DNA of 11,060 bases from the NCBI RefSeq assembly GCF_900104395.1, contig NZ_FMXX01000056.1; one strand, 5' to 3'. The stretch is from Fusobacterium_C necrophorum. Lineage in GTDB: Bacteria; Fusobacteriota; Fusobacteriia; Fusobacteriales; Fusobacteriaceae. Below, piece after piece: positions 1 to 6,385 of this stretch. The notes beneath the pieces are model-generated. The model searched no databases and was not told where the DNA came from. It saw only the letters and a list, made by a program, of their open reading frames with translations. The position numbers and the translations under genes were made by a program. Position 1 is the stretch's first letter. The number at the start of each line of letters is the position of its first letter.

Positions 1-4
1 GATG

Positions 5-26
5 AATTGCAATAAATATTGCGACA
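5..26 (+). repeat. IS30 relic 1, terminal inverted repeat (transposase 3' side)
   Basis: This repeat pairs with 621-642 (16 of 22 identical after reverse complementing) and lies just outside the transposase stop codon. The inner part keeps the TGCGACA core, matching TGTGACA in the partner. Confidence 0.6.
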
Positions 27-29
27 GCC

Positions 30-549
30 TTATGTAATTTTAGAAATTTCGTCAAATAGCATTTCAAATGGTGTTTTAAAACCTAGACATTTTCTAGGAC
101 GATGATTTAAAAGGAGAAGAACTTTTCGTAAGTCTTCTACTTCTACTTTTGATAAATCGTTTCCTTTTGGGAAAAATTCTCGTAATAAACCGTTGCTGTT
201 TTCATTGCTGCCTCGTTGCTATGCACAATAAGGATCTGCAAAATAGAAAGGGATTCCTAAAGCTTCTTCCAGCAATCTGCTCAGGAGACCAAGTTTGTTG
301 TAACTGTGTCTGAATTGAGTTGGCGATTTCGGGGTTAATCTTTGTTTTTCGCCCTTTGCGCGAGGCTTTTTTCTTTCTGTCTTCTTCCGCAAGAGCAGAA
401 CAGTATTTGCTTTCTACACGATTGAGTTCTCTTGCGACTGTGGAATGATGCACTCCAATGATTTTTGCGATATGTTGAGTAGAGAGGTTTTCCTTGTGTA
501 AAACTTCTATAATATTTCTTTGTTTTGTGTTAAGATATGAATAGCTCAT
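30..549 (-). pseudogene. IS30-family transposase relic (deletion plus nonsense)
   Basis: The N-terminal part, read from 549 downwards, holds the helix-turn-helix of IS30 transposases (QHIAKIIGVHHSTVARELNR) and the downstream WSPEQIAGR motif. The frame then jumps. The alternative frame gives LEEALGIPFYFADPYCA, a stop, then QRGSNENSNG, and runs to a natural end (FEMLFDEISKIT) at 30-32. The family sequence has a Trp codon where the TAG lies at 219-221, so this is a nonsense change. The stretch holding the first two catalytic Asp residues, about 150 codons by family length, is deleted near 258-270. Only the region of the catalytic Glu (GSNEN) remains. It is non-functional as a transposase. The intact N-terminal DNA-binding part of about 100 residues could in principle still be translated. 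Confidence 0.8.
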
Positions 550-620
550 ATTAGAATCTTCTGTTCATGTATTTGTAGTTATTTACATTTTACACGAAAT
601 TTCTAATATGAGTATTTTTT

Positions 621-642
621 TGTCACACTATATTTTACAACT
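621..642 (-). repeat. IS30 relic 1, terminal inverted repeat (transposase 5' side)
   Basis: This is the partner of 5-26. Read on the minus strand it begins AGTTGTAAAATA, the same as the left end of the second IS30 relic at 2691-2702. Confidence 0.65.
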
Positions 643-761
643 TATCTTACAAAAAGAAAAATGCTATTGAGAGAAAAAATTTCTTATCAATACCATTTAT
701 TAAATTCTATTCAAATCATACTGTATTTTTTAATCAAAACCTTTTTGAGCAGAAATCTTTT

Positions 762-1241
762 TCAAAGGTTTGAGCCCACTTTTACTCTCTTTCCACAAAA
801 AGCAAGTTCTAACTTTGATAAGGTTGGAGATTCCTCTTTCTTTCAATGCAACCTCATATTGCTTCTCTTCTATCTGTTGTAAATCTTCCTCGGCCTTTCG
901 TTCCAATTCTTCTTCTGATTTTGCCACCTTACATTCCAATACAAAACCTCCCTTTGTCCTCTCTCGACAAACTCTTATATTTTCCTGTTTATTGTATAAA
1001 TTTGATATAATTATTTTTGTTTTTTTACATAATCTACACAAAAACTACTTTTTAAATCCTTAAAGGAAAGAAAAATCACAGGATATTTTCCTTGTTCTTC
1101 CATATAGGGAGAACGTTCTATCTTTAAGCCTTGAAACAGTTTTCTGTTTTCCTCCTTGTGGGAGATGTCCCAAAAATATTGTAACATTGACATATTTAAG
1201 GTTTTTCCAAAGAAAACACCTCTCTTTCCTTTTTCTTTCAT
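762..1241 (-). pseudogene. Collapsed AAA-ATPase-like / PD-(D/E)XK nuclease (DUF1703-type) gene
   Basis: Two minus-strand fragments of one protein family lie head to tail. The upstream piece (about 1040-1230) reads FGKTLNMSML...EENRKLFQGLKIERSPYMEEQ then YPVIFLSFKD, the P-loop and following block of the AAA-ATPase-like family common in fusobacteria and Bacteroidetes. The downstream piece (about 800-970) reads FVLECKVAKSEEELE, the PD-(D/E)XK nuclease-like C-terminal domain with its E-x-K pair. A one-base frameshift near 805-815 is needed to recover the normal ending LAFCGKRVKVGSNL and its stop at 762-764. The normal RPRR before FGKT is lost, and several hundred residues between the pieces are missing. 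The intact family is of uncertain role. This copy is dead. Stretch 643-761 shows nothing I can support. Confidence 0.7.
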
Positions 1242-1253
1242 TATAGCATGTAT

Positions 1254-1283
1254 AGAAGAAAAGACACCCACAAAGTGAGTGCC
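1254..1283 (-). terminator. Rho-independent terminator of the fomA-like gene
   Basis: On the minus strand, 35 bases after the porin stop, a 9-bp stem (GGCACTCAC / GTGGGTGTC, two G-U pairs) closes a TTT loop at 1263-1283. A T-rich tract (TTTTCTTCT) follows, ending near 1254. Confidence 0.75.
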
Positions 1284-1318
1284 TTGATTATTGTTTTTAA
1301 ACCTATGCTAAGCCGGGA

Positions 1319-2473
1319 TTAGAAGTTGACTTTCATACCAGCCCAAGCAGTTGGTTGCCATCTCCATCTTGTAGCATAATCTTCATCTTTTACTTTCCAG
1401 TTTCTATACTCTGCTCCGGCAGCCGCATACAATTTTACGAATTCCGTAGCTTGGTAGCTAGCTTCAAGAGTCGGTAATGCGTATAGAGAATACGATCTTT
1501 TTGCTCCAACATCTTCTGTTTTTTTATCATAGCTTCTATATTGATGGAAAGAATATGGATCATATCCACCTTCAAACTTGAAGTCTAAAGCAAATTTGTC
1601 TTGTGTATATAAGTTAACACTATTCGATAAAATTAATGTTACATCCATATCCAAAGCTCTTTTCTTTTCTCTTAGGTTTTCTCCATCTTTATCACTAATC
1701 ATTTGCTTAGTTCCATAGAAAGTATAAGTAGGTTCCAATTTAAATTCTAATTCAAATCCATATGGGAATTCAAAGTTTGATTCCAAATACAATCCTAATA
1801 CTTCAGAGCCTTTTCTATCATTTCCTCTATGATTTGTCCATTTATGAGCATATAAAGGTCTTACTGTAAAGTTTGTTGTTTTTACAAATTCATTATTAAA
1901 TAAATAGTCCGCAAAATTAAATCCAACAGATGCTTCTAATTTTTTAGCTCCATCTCCGGATTTTTGATCCCATTCCAATCGAGAAGTTGCATTTACTTTT
2001 GTGTCAGCAATTTTTCCAAAATTGTAGAAATGTCGCAATCTAACAGAATCTTTATCTGCTTTAGCTTTTGGATATTCCGGATTTTTTCCATGAACCCAAG
2101 TATGGAAATTTCTTGTTCTGACTTCTAATTTTTGATTTTCAGTAAAATTGATTTTTGCTTCTGTTTGTAATCTTCCATAATTATTTTCTTCTCTTGCCCA
2201 ATCAAGCTCGTCTTCTCCTAGACCTTCTTTTTCTAATTGCCCATCAACTTTATTTTCAGTTTTTCCGTACCATCTGTATTGAACATCAATAGATCCATTA
2301 GGTTTCCATTTAGCAGGCGCTTGAACGACACGGTCACGATAAACGATAACTTCGACAGGTTTTTCAACGATTTTAACTTCAGGTTCAGGCATAGGAGCAG
2401 GCATCACTTCTTTAGCAGAAGCGGCAGAACCGATGACTAATAAAGAACCTAATACAAGTGCTAATTTTTTCAT
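1319..2473 (-). CDS. fomA: FomA-type major outer membrane porin
   Basis: This is a predicted 384-residue beta-barrel porin of the fusobacterial FomA / 43-kDa OMP family, a voltage-dependent general porin and adhesin in its known members. The start at 2473 is chosen because a strong Shine-Dalgarno (AAGGGGG, about 2481-2487) precedes it and a classical signal peptide follows directly: MKK, a hydrophobic core LALVLGSLLVIGS, and cleavage after AASA near residue 20. An upstream in-frame ATG at 2527 would place extra polar residues before the signal peptide. The mature protein opens with a Pro/Glu-rich linker (PAPMPEPEV), then RPNGS-like KWKPNGSIDVQYRWYGKTE, the first barrel strand of the family. 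The rest alternates aromatic and polar residues and ends in Phe (MKVNF), as barrel assembly requires. It is monocistronic. F. nucleatum fomA is repressed by the sRNA FoxI; whether that applies here is not visible. Fusobacteria often carry several paralogues, so the symbol marks the family. Confidence 0.9.
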   Translation of the reverse strand: MKKLALVLGSLLVIGSAASAKEVMPAPMPEPEVKIVEKPVEVIVYRDRVVQAPAKWKPNGSIDVQYRWYGKTENKVDGQLEKEGLGEDELDWAREENNYGRLQTEAKINFTENQKLEVRTRNFHTWVHGKNPEYPKAKADKDSVRLRHFYNFGKIADTKVNATSRLEWDQKSGDGAKKLEASVGFNFADYLFNNEFVKTTNFTVRPLYAHKWTNHRGNDRKGSEVLGLYLESNFEFPYGFELEFKLEPTYTFYGTKQMISDKDGENLREKKRALDMDVTLILSNSVNLYTQDKFALDFKFEGGYDPYSFHQYRSYDKKTEDVGAKRSYSLYALPTLEASYQATEFVKLYAAAGAEYRNWKVKDEDYATRWRWQPTAWAGMKVNF

Positions 2474-2498
2474 AAAAATTTCCCCCTTATAAAATAAT

Positions 2499-2527
2499 AT
2501 TCTATGGTGGTGTAAGCAAAGGAGCAA
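2499..2527 (-). promoter_or_regulatory. Candidate sigma-70 promoter of the fomA-like gene
   Basis: On the minus strand TTGCTC (2522-2527) is separated by 17 bases from TAGAAT (2499-2504). A start near 2492 would give a leader of about 20 bases carrying the AAGGGGG ribosome site. The -35 match is poor, so this is tentative. Confidence 0.35.
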
Positions 2528-2586
2528 ACACGACCATTCCCATTACTAGTACTATACAGGATAAGTTTAATTCGAGTCTAAAAGCC

Positions 2587-2616
2587 AAAGGGAGCTGCTT
2601 ATAAGCAGCTCCCTTT
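2587..2616. terminator. Perfect 30-bp palindrome, probable orphan terminator
   Basis: Two 15-base arms (AAAGGGAGCTGCTTA and its exact complement) meet without a mismatch; in RNA the centre would form a small loop. On the minus strand it is followed by TTTGGCTTTTAG, a weak T-tract. It therefore most resembles a terminator for a minus-strand gene that once lay to the right and was lost or displaced by the IS30 insertion at 2691. No gene now ends here. Confidence 0.5.
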
Positions 2617-2690
2617 CACGAAAATATCTCATTTATAAGATTAAAAATATCAATTAATATTATTTTTTGTATATATGAGAAAAGTATTTA

Positions 2691-2712
2691 AGTTGTAAAA
2701 TAAAGTGTCACA
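2691..2712 (+). repeat. IS30 relic 2, left terminal inverted repeat
   Basis: This repeat pairs with 3671-3692 and differs at only about two positions from the outer repeat of IS30 relic 1 (621-642 on the minus strand). Both contain AGTTGTAAAATA. Confidence 0.65.
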
Positions 2713-2794
2713 GTGTTGTAAAAGAAAAAGAACCATAAAATAGTTTTCTATGGTATGATTTGTTTACGACAACCAATCAAAGGAGAAAACTACT

Positions 2795-3670
2795 ATGGTT
2801 CAAAAACAATATATCACAAAAAGACAAACATTTAACTTTATGGGAAAGAGGGCAAATAGAAGCCTATTGGAATATGGGACTTTTCAAAACTGAAATTGCT
2901 CTACGGATAGGAGTCAGTCGAAGAATCATTCAACGAGAAATACAAAGAGAATGAGTTTCGGGTTTATTGACTTCCAAGTTAGATACTTATGATAACTATG
3001 TTGCGCAAACAACCCAAAGAAAATACGAAGAAAAACAAAATAGCAAAGAAAGCCGGGTTTTTAGTGAATATTTGTTTAAAAACGCTTTACAATTACATAC
3101 ATCAAAATCTTTTTGTAGAAATTACAGAAGAGGAAATGGTGTATAAGAAAAAAAGGGGGACGAAGTATAGAAGAAAGAGCAGAAAGTATCAATGCGCGCA
3201 AAGAACTTGGTCATATTGAAATGGATACCGTCGCCAGAAAGCAAGGAAGCTCCTCTTGTCTTCTTGTATTAACAGATCGGAAATCAAGATTAGAAATCAT
3301 ACGAAAGCTAGAAGCAAAGAGTTTCGCTCATGTGGGAAAAGCCGTTCGTGATATCATAACAGAATATCCGGGATGGATAAAAACCATTACCAACGATAAT
3401 GGAAGCGAATTCATGAATACGCCTGCGATAGAAAGATTAGGAATTCCCTATTTTTATGCGCATAGTTATTGTTCTTGGGAACGAGGAAGCAACGAGAGTA
3501 ACAATAAGCTAATTCGAAGATATCTTCCCAAAGGAATGGATATCGGAGAAGTAAGCGAAGAAAGAATAAAAGAAATAGAAGAGTGGATGAATACATATCC
3601 TAGAAAATTATGGAATGGGAAAAGTTCAAAAGAAATACATGTAGAGGAATTTACAAAATATTTATGTTAG
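2795..3670 (+). pseudogene. IS30-family transposase, frameshifted
   Basis: Translation begins at ATG 2795 after AGGAGA (2781-2786): MVQKQYITK. A one-base insertion in the A run at 2818-2822 then moves the helix-turn-helix part (HLTLWERGQIEAYW, IALRIGVSRRIIQREI) into another frame. A TGA at 2952-2954 follows. Reading on gives KLDTYDNYVAQTTQRKYEEKQ, then a deletion and frame change near 3055-3070 into LKTLYNYIHQNLFVEITEEE. A further frame change near 3150-3160 leads into the catalytic part. From about 3150 to 3670 the DDE domain is complete: Asp in HIEMDTV, Asp in ITNDNGSEF, Glu in WERGSNESNN, then the usual C-terminus. With at least three frame changes and a stop it cannot give a full transposase. 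A separate start at 3221 (ATGGATACC) would make a 149-residue catalytic fragment, probably not expressed. Confidence 0.85.
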
Positions 3671-3692
3671 TGTGACATTTACTATTGTAATT
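3671..3692 (-). repeat. IS30 relic 2, right terminal inverted repeat
   Basis: This is the partner of 2691-2712, beginning directly after the transposase stop codon. It holds the TGTGACA core seen at the other IS30 ends in this window. Confidence 0.6.
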
Positions 3693-3743
3693 TACAAAGC
3701 TTCAGTATTTCAATAAATAATTCTAGGAAAAATTTTCTTTTTA

Positions 3744-3778
3744 TGATATGATAAAAAATATACTTTCACATCATATTA
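3744..3778 (+). promoter_or_regulatory. Inverted repeat in the leader of the beta-barrel gene
   Basis: The arms TGATATGAT (3744-3752) and ATCATATTA (3770-3778) match at 8 of 9 positions when folded, with 17 bases between them. The right arm overlaps the first base of the Shine-Dalgarno (AGGGGG, 3778-3783). TATGAT and TATACT hexamers in the same stretch could be -10 elements, but no good -35 accompanies them. It could be an operator or a weak leader hairpin. Confidence 0.3.
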
Positions 3779-3788
3779 GGGGGAAATT

Positions 3789-4607
3789 ATGAACAAAAAA
3801 CTGCATTATTTCGTAGCATTTTTTTTATTATCTACTTTTAGTTATTCTTTTTCTTTTGAAGCTCCAAAAACATATGAGATTCAAGTTCTTTCTTCGGCAG
3901 GAAAAATGGATGGATTCGTCCAAATTCCTAAGGGAGGACAATATGGAACGACTTCAAAAGAAAGACCTACTTTTGAAGAATTAGGAGTAAATTATGTGTA
4001 TTATCCTGAAATTACATTTACTACGAAATGGGATAAATTTTCTATGAGTTTACATGGAAAATATGAAACTTTCAAGGGAAAAGCTCATGTAAAAGAAGAT
4101 TTAATAAGCCATAATGTCTTCATTCCTAAAGATTCTTCCTTAAGGACAAAACATAAATATGCTTATTATGGATGGAATCTCCATTACGATGTTATTACCA
4201 CTGAAAAGTGGAAACTAACCCCGGCTTTTGGAATAAATGTATTTGATTTTAGCTATGAATTTTCCGCTGTTAATAAAGAGGGAGATGCTATTGCCAATAA
4301 AGATACTCGGAAGTTTCATGCAGGAATTCCTACTATAGGATTCAAAACAAATTATCAATTGATGGAAAAAACAAAGATAATTTTTTCTTTCATGTCTAAT
4401 ATTCCAATGAAAAGTGTAAAGCAATATCTGGATATGTCTCTATTAGTTTCTTATAATTTATATCAAAACAACGAACGGGAATTAAATTTGATAGGAGGAA
4501 TTGGATATGAAAAATGGAAGTTCCGAGATTCTCAAAAGGAAATGCAAAATTATATGAAACATTCCATAGCTCCAATATATAAAGTGGGATTGGAATACAA
4601 ATTTTAG
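3789..4607 (+). CDS. Predicted outer membrane beta-barrel protein, family not recognised
   Basis: The product has 272 residues. The start at 3789 is set by TTAGGGGGAAATT just upstream and a signal peptide: MNKK, hydrophobic YFVAFFLLSTFSYS, with cleavage probably after SYS or SFS near residue 20-23. The mature part is rich in aromatic residues and alternates polar and apolar positions in blocks that look like amphipathic strands: around residues 67-95, 120-155, 175-205, 215-245 and 258-272. It ends in the barrel-type signature VGLEYKF with a terminal Phe. I infer an outer membrane barrel of about 8-12 strands. Substrate and partner are unknown. It stands alone, between an IS30 relic and a tnpB relic. 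Its stop lies two bases before the recognisable tnpB coding remnant, and its last codons (YKF) coincide with the residues that usually open TnpB proteins. The 3' end may therefore have been shaped by that element. Codon use and ribosome site resemble the neighbouring fomA-like gene. Confidence 0.8.
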   Translation: MNKKLHYFVAFFLLSTFSYSFSFEAPKTYEIQVLSSAGKMDGFVQIPKGGQYGTTSKERPTFEELGVNYVYYPEITFTTKWDKFSMSLHGKYETFKGKAHVKEDLISHNVFIPKDSSLRTKHKYAYYGWNLHYDVITTEKWKLTPAFGINVFDFSYEFSAVNKEGDAIANKDTRKFHAGIPTIGFKTNYQLMEKTKIIFSFMSNIPMKSVKQYLDMSLLVSYNLYQNNERELNLIGGIGYEKWKFRDSQKEMQNYMKHSIAPIYKVGLEYKF

Positions 4608-4609
4608 GT

Positions 4610-5063
4610 CAGTATACTAGCGAAGAACAAAAGATATTTTTTAATAAAACGTTTGGTTGTGTTCGTCTTGTCTATCATCTTATGTTACATGATAGAATGA
4701 AAGCGTATGAAGAAACGTAGGAATGATATTATCAAAAGCCACGATATTATCTGTATGGAAGACTTCAACACAAAAGGATTGCTTCATAATCATCAACTCG
4801 CAAAATCTATCGCTGATGTATCTTGGGCTAGATTTGTAAACAAACTAGAGTATAAAGCAAAATGGTATGGGAAAGAGCTCATAAAAGTAGATAGACAGTA
4901 TCCATCAAGTCAACTATGCTCTGTATGTGGTCATAGAGATGGCAAGAAAACCCTTGCTATAAGAGAGTGGACTTGTTCCATTTGTCATACACATCACGAC
5001 AGAGATATCAATGCAAGTAAAAATATATTGGCGGAAGGTCTAAGAATGAGGGAGACAGCTTAA
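4610..5063 (+). pseudogene. tnpB: TnpB (IS200/IS605 RNA-guided nuclease) relic
   Basis: The first part, 4610-4720, reads YTSEEQKIFFNKTFG then CVRLVYHLMLHDRMKAYEET and a stop, the N-terminal block of TnpB. The sequence then jumps to the C-terminal third, open from an ATG at 4707 to the stop at 5063. That third has the RuvC Glu in IICMED, the SIADVSWARF block, the zinc ribbon pairs CSVC and CSIC, and the last RuvC Asp in HDRDINASKNI. The middle of the protein, including the first catalytic Asp and most of the nucleic-acid-binding lobe, is deleted and the two parts are in different frames. The intact family is a guide-RNA-directed DNA nuclease. This copy lacks a complete active site. The 118-residue C-terminal piece might be made, but no ribosome site is convincing. 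Confidence 0.85.
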
Positions 5064-5191
5064 AACTAAAAAGAACCGTAGGAACTACGGGGCTAGCTTG
5101 GTAAATATAGTTGGCTAACAAAAGCAACTACTTCCCAAGAAAAAGCTCCCACTTCAAAAATGACAAAGTAATGTTAAGTGGGAGAGGTTCA
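5064..5191 (+). ncRNA. Omega-RNA-like 3' tail and right end of the tnpB relic
   Basis: Directly after the tnpB stop lies a hairpin, CCGTAG-GAA-CTACGG (5076-5090). The segment GGGGCTAGCTTGG follows, and then a 9-bp perfect stem, CTCCCACTT (5146-5154) with AAGTGGGAG (5176-5184), ending AGAGGTTCA at 5191. In TnpB systems the RNA scaffold comes from this 3' region, and the guide is the DNA just outside the right end, here 5192-5211. Hairpins are visible; transcription and function are inferred from the family and doubtful with a dead tnpB. Confidence 0.55.
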
Positions 5192-5317
5192 CATCTTAAT
5201 ATAGGGTCTTCTATGGTGAAACATATTATCATAGGAGGCTGTTTTTTTATCTTTTAAAAGAAAGATACCAATAAAATAGAAGATTTATGAATGGCATATT
5301 TTTTGTTTCCCAAAAAT

Positions 5318-5346
5318 TTGAGATAGATAAGTACATATGGTAGAAT
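5318..5346 (+). promoter_or_regulatory. Sigma-70 promoter of the epimerase gene
   Basis: TTGAGA (5318-5323) and TAGAAT (5341-5346) are separated by exactly 17 bases, giving a predicted start near 5353 and a leader of about 42 bases. A TATAAT at 5374-5379 is too close to the ribosome site to serve. The rest of 5192-5317 holds nothing I can support. Confidence 0.6.
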
Positions 5347-5394
5347 AAAAATGGTGATAAAATGTATGACTAATATAATAGTATGGAGGGAATT

Positions 5395-6318
5395 ATGTCA
5401 AAAATTTTAGTTATGGGTGGAAACCAATTTTTGGGAAAGGCTCTTTGTGAAAGCTTACTTGCTCTAGGACATACTGTTTTTGCTTTAAATCGAGGAAATC
5501 GAAAAAATGTAAGGGATGTATTTCATATTTCCGTTGATAGAAATGAAGAAAATCAATTAAAAAAAGCTCTATCCGGTCTTGAAGTGGACTATATTGTAGA
5601 TATTTCGGGATATGAGCCATTACAGGTCAGTATATTGTTGGAGAGTATGAAAGGAAACTATAAACAGTATATTTATATTAGCAGTGCCTCCATTTATCAG
5701 GAAATCCAAAATATTCCTGCAGAGGAGGATAAGATTGGAGAAAATTCCATTTGGGGAGACTATGCTAAAAACAAATTTTTATCGGAACAAGAAATTCTGA
5801 AAAAGATTGGGAATGCAAAGTACACAATTTTCAGACCTTTTTACATTTATGGAATTGGGAATAATTTAGACAGAGAAGCTTATATTTTTAAGAGAATAGA
5901 ACATAATCTTCCGGTCTATCTTCCTAATGATGGAAAAGAAAAAATTCAGTTCGCTTATGTAGAGGATTTGGTTCATGCCATTATATATTCCTTTGGAAAG
6001 GAAGAATACTACAATGAGATTTTTAATGTAAGTGGAGAAGAGATTGTCAGTATAAAGGAATATGTTGAATTATGTGCGAAAGCGATGAAGAAGGCAGTGG
6101 AAATACGATATTTTTTTCTGGAAGATACCAAATGGAAGGCAAGAGATTGGTTTCCTTTCCGAAATGTTAACTTGTTTGGAAATATAGAAAAATTATTGTC
6201 TACAGGATTCCGAAATCAATATTCTTTGCTGTCAGGACTTCAGAAAACCTATCAATTTTTGAAGAAAAATAAAATGTTGGTTTTCCCGGAGTTACATGAA
6301 ATAGAAAAGACAAAATAA
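5395..6318 (+). CDS. NAD(P)-dependent epimerase/dehydratase (extended SDR family)
   Basis: The product is a 307-residue cytoplasmic Rossmann-fold enzyme of the extended short-chain dehydrogenase/reductase type. The start at 5395 is preferred because the in-frame ATG at 5383 is part of ATGGAGGG, the ribosome site itself. The nucleotide-binding loop is GGNQFLG (residues 8-14) after strand KILVM, with Arg33 at the end of strand 2 (ALNRG), which often favours NADP. The catalytic set is visible: a Ser in SSASIY (96-101) and Y123-x3-K127 (YAKNK). FRPFYIYG and the VEDL motif follow, as in nucleotide-sugar epimerases and the related CSP41/isoflavone-reductase-like bacterial group. The natural substrate cannot be read from the sequence. 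It has its own promoter, and a separate strong promoter follows it, so it appears to be a single-gene unit. Confidence 0.85.
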   Translation: MSKILVMGGNQFLGKALCESLLALGHTVFALNRGNRKNVRDVFHISVDRNEENQLKKALSGLEVDYIVDISGYEPLQVSILLESMKGNYKQYIYISSASIYQEIQNIPAEEDKIGENSIWGDYAKNKFLSEQEILKKIGNAKYTIFRPFYIYGIGNNLDREAYIFKRIEHNLPVYLPNDGKEKIQFAYVEDLVHAIIYSFGKEEYYNEIFNVSGEEIVSIKEYVELCAKAMKKAVEIRYFFLEDTKWKARDWFPFRNVNLFGNIEKLLSTGFRNQYSLLSGLQKTYQFLKKNKMLVFPELHEIEKTK

Positions 6319-6341
6319 TTTCATATGTCAAGATAAAATAC

Positions 6342-6370
6342 TTGACAAATTTTAAAAGCTTTGATATGAT
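6342..6370 (+). promoter_or_regulatory. Near-consensus promoter of ylxM-ffh-rpsP
   Basis: TTGACA (6342-6347) is followed after 17 bases by TATGAT (6365-6370), one base from the ideal -10. The predicted start lies at 6376-6378, only 8-10 bases before the YlxM ATG. Confidence 0.8.
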
Positions 6371-6385
6371 GTGTTGGTGATAAAA

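Larger units (their letters stand above)
5..642 (-). mobile_element. Degenerate IS30-family insertion sequence, internally deleted
   Basis: This is a remnant of an IS30-type element, bounded by imperfect terminal inverted repeats at 5-26 and 621-642 that match at about 16 of 22 positions. Between them lies a broken minus-strand transposase. The element is about 640 bp, against roughly 1 kb for a complete IS30, because most of the DDE core is missing. It cannot move by itself. Its outer repeat at 621-642 is almost identical (about 20 of 22) to the left repeat of the second IS30 relic at 2691, so both descend from closely related elements. I could not identify a convincing target-site duplication. 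Confidence 0.75.
2691..3692 (+). mobile_element. IS30-family insertion sequence, near full length but inactivated
   Basis: This is an IS30-type element with imperfect terminal inverted repeats at 2691-2712 and 3671-3692 (about 15 of 22 identical), flanking one transposase gene that fills the interval. Its length of about 1.0 kb is normal for the family, but the transposase carries frameshifts, a nonsense codon and an internal deletion. Both ends resemble those of the relic at 5-642. The right repeat ends about 95 bases before the start of the beta-barrel gene at 3789, so the insertion borders that gene's promoter region. Confidence 0.75.
4610..5191 (+). mobile_element. IS200/IS605-type element relic (tnpB side and right end only)
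   Basis: This holds an internally deleted tnpB followed by the 3' non-coding tail and right-end hairpin of an IS200/IS605-group element. The inferred end at 5191 (AGGAGT-like AGAGGTTCA) matches the inferred right end of the other element in the window at 10716. The shared terminal bases are GAGAGGTTCA. No left end and no tnpA are present. Confidence 0.7.

Noticed and set aside
661..1063. Plus-strand open frames at 661-882 and 770-1063
   Set aside because: They lie opposite the AAA/nuclease relic, which has clear family similarity. Their products are low-complexity Ser/Phe/Leu-rich with no ribosome site.
2237..2440. Plus-strand open frame opposite the fomA-like gene
   Set aside because: Its Arg/Phe-rich product mirrors the porin's codons; no start signal and no family resemblance.
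3411..3596. Minus-strand open frame over the IS30 catalytic region
   Set aside because: Antisense shadow of the DDE domain, which is recognisable on the plus strand.
4215..4424. Minus-strand open frame inside the beta-barrel gene
   Set aside because: Shadow frame without a ribosome site; the plus-strand gene has a signal peptide and barrel ending.
4707..5063. The 118-residue TnpB C-terminal frame as a functional nuclease-dead TnpB repressor (TldR-like)
   Set aside because: Known nuclease-dead TnpB repressors keep nearly full length and guide-RNA-binding lobes. This piece has lost the middle of the protein and looks like plain decay.
5371..5380. TATAAT at 5374-5379 as the -10 of the epimerase gene
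   Set aside because: Transcription would start inside the Shine-Dalgarno; the TTGAGA-17-TAGAAT pair upstream is the better placed promoter.
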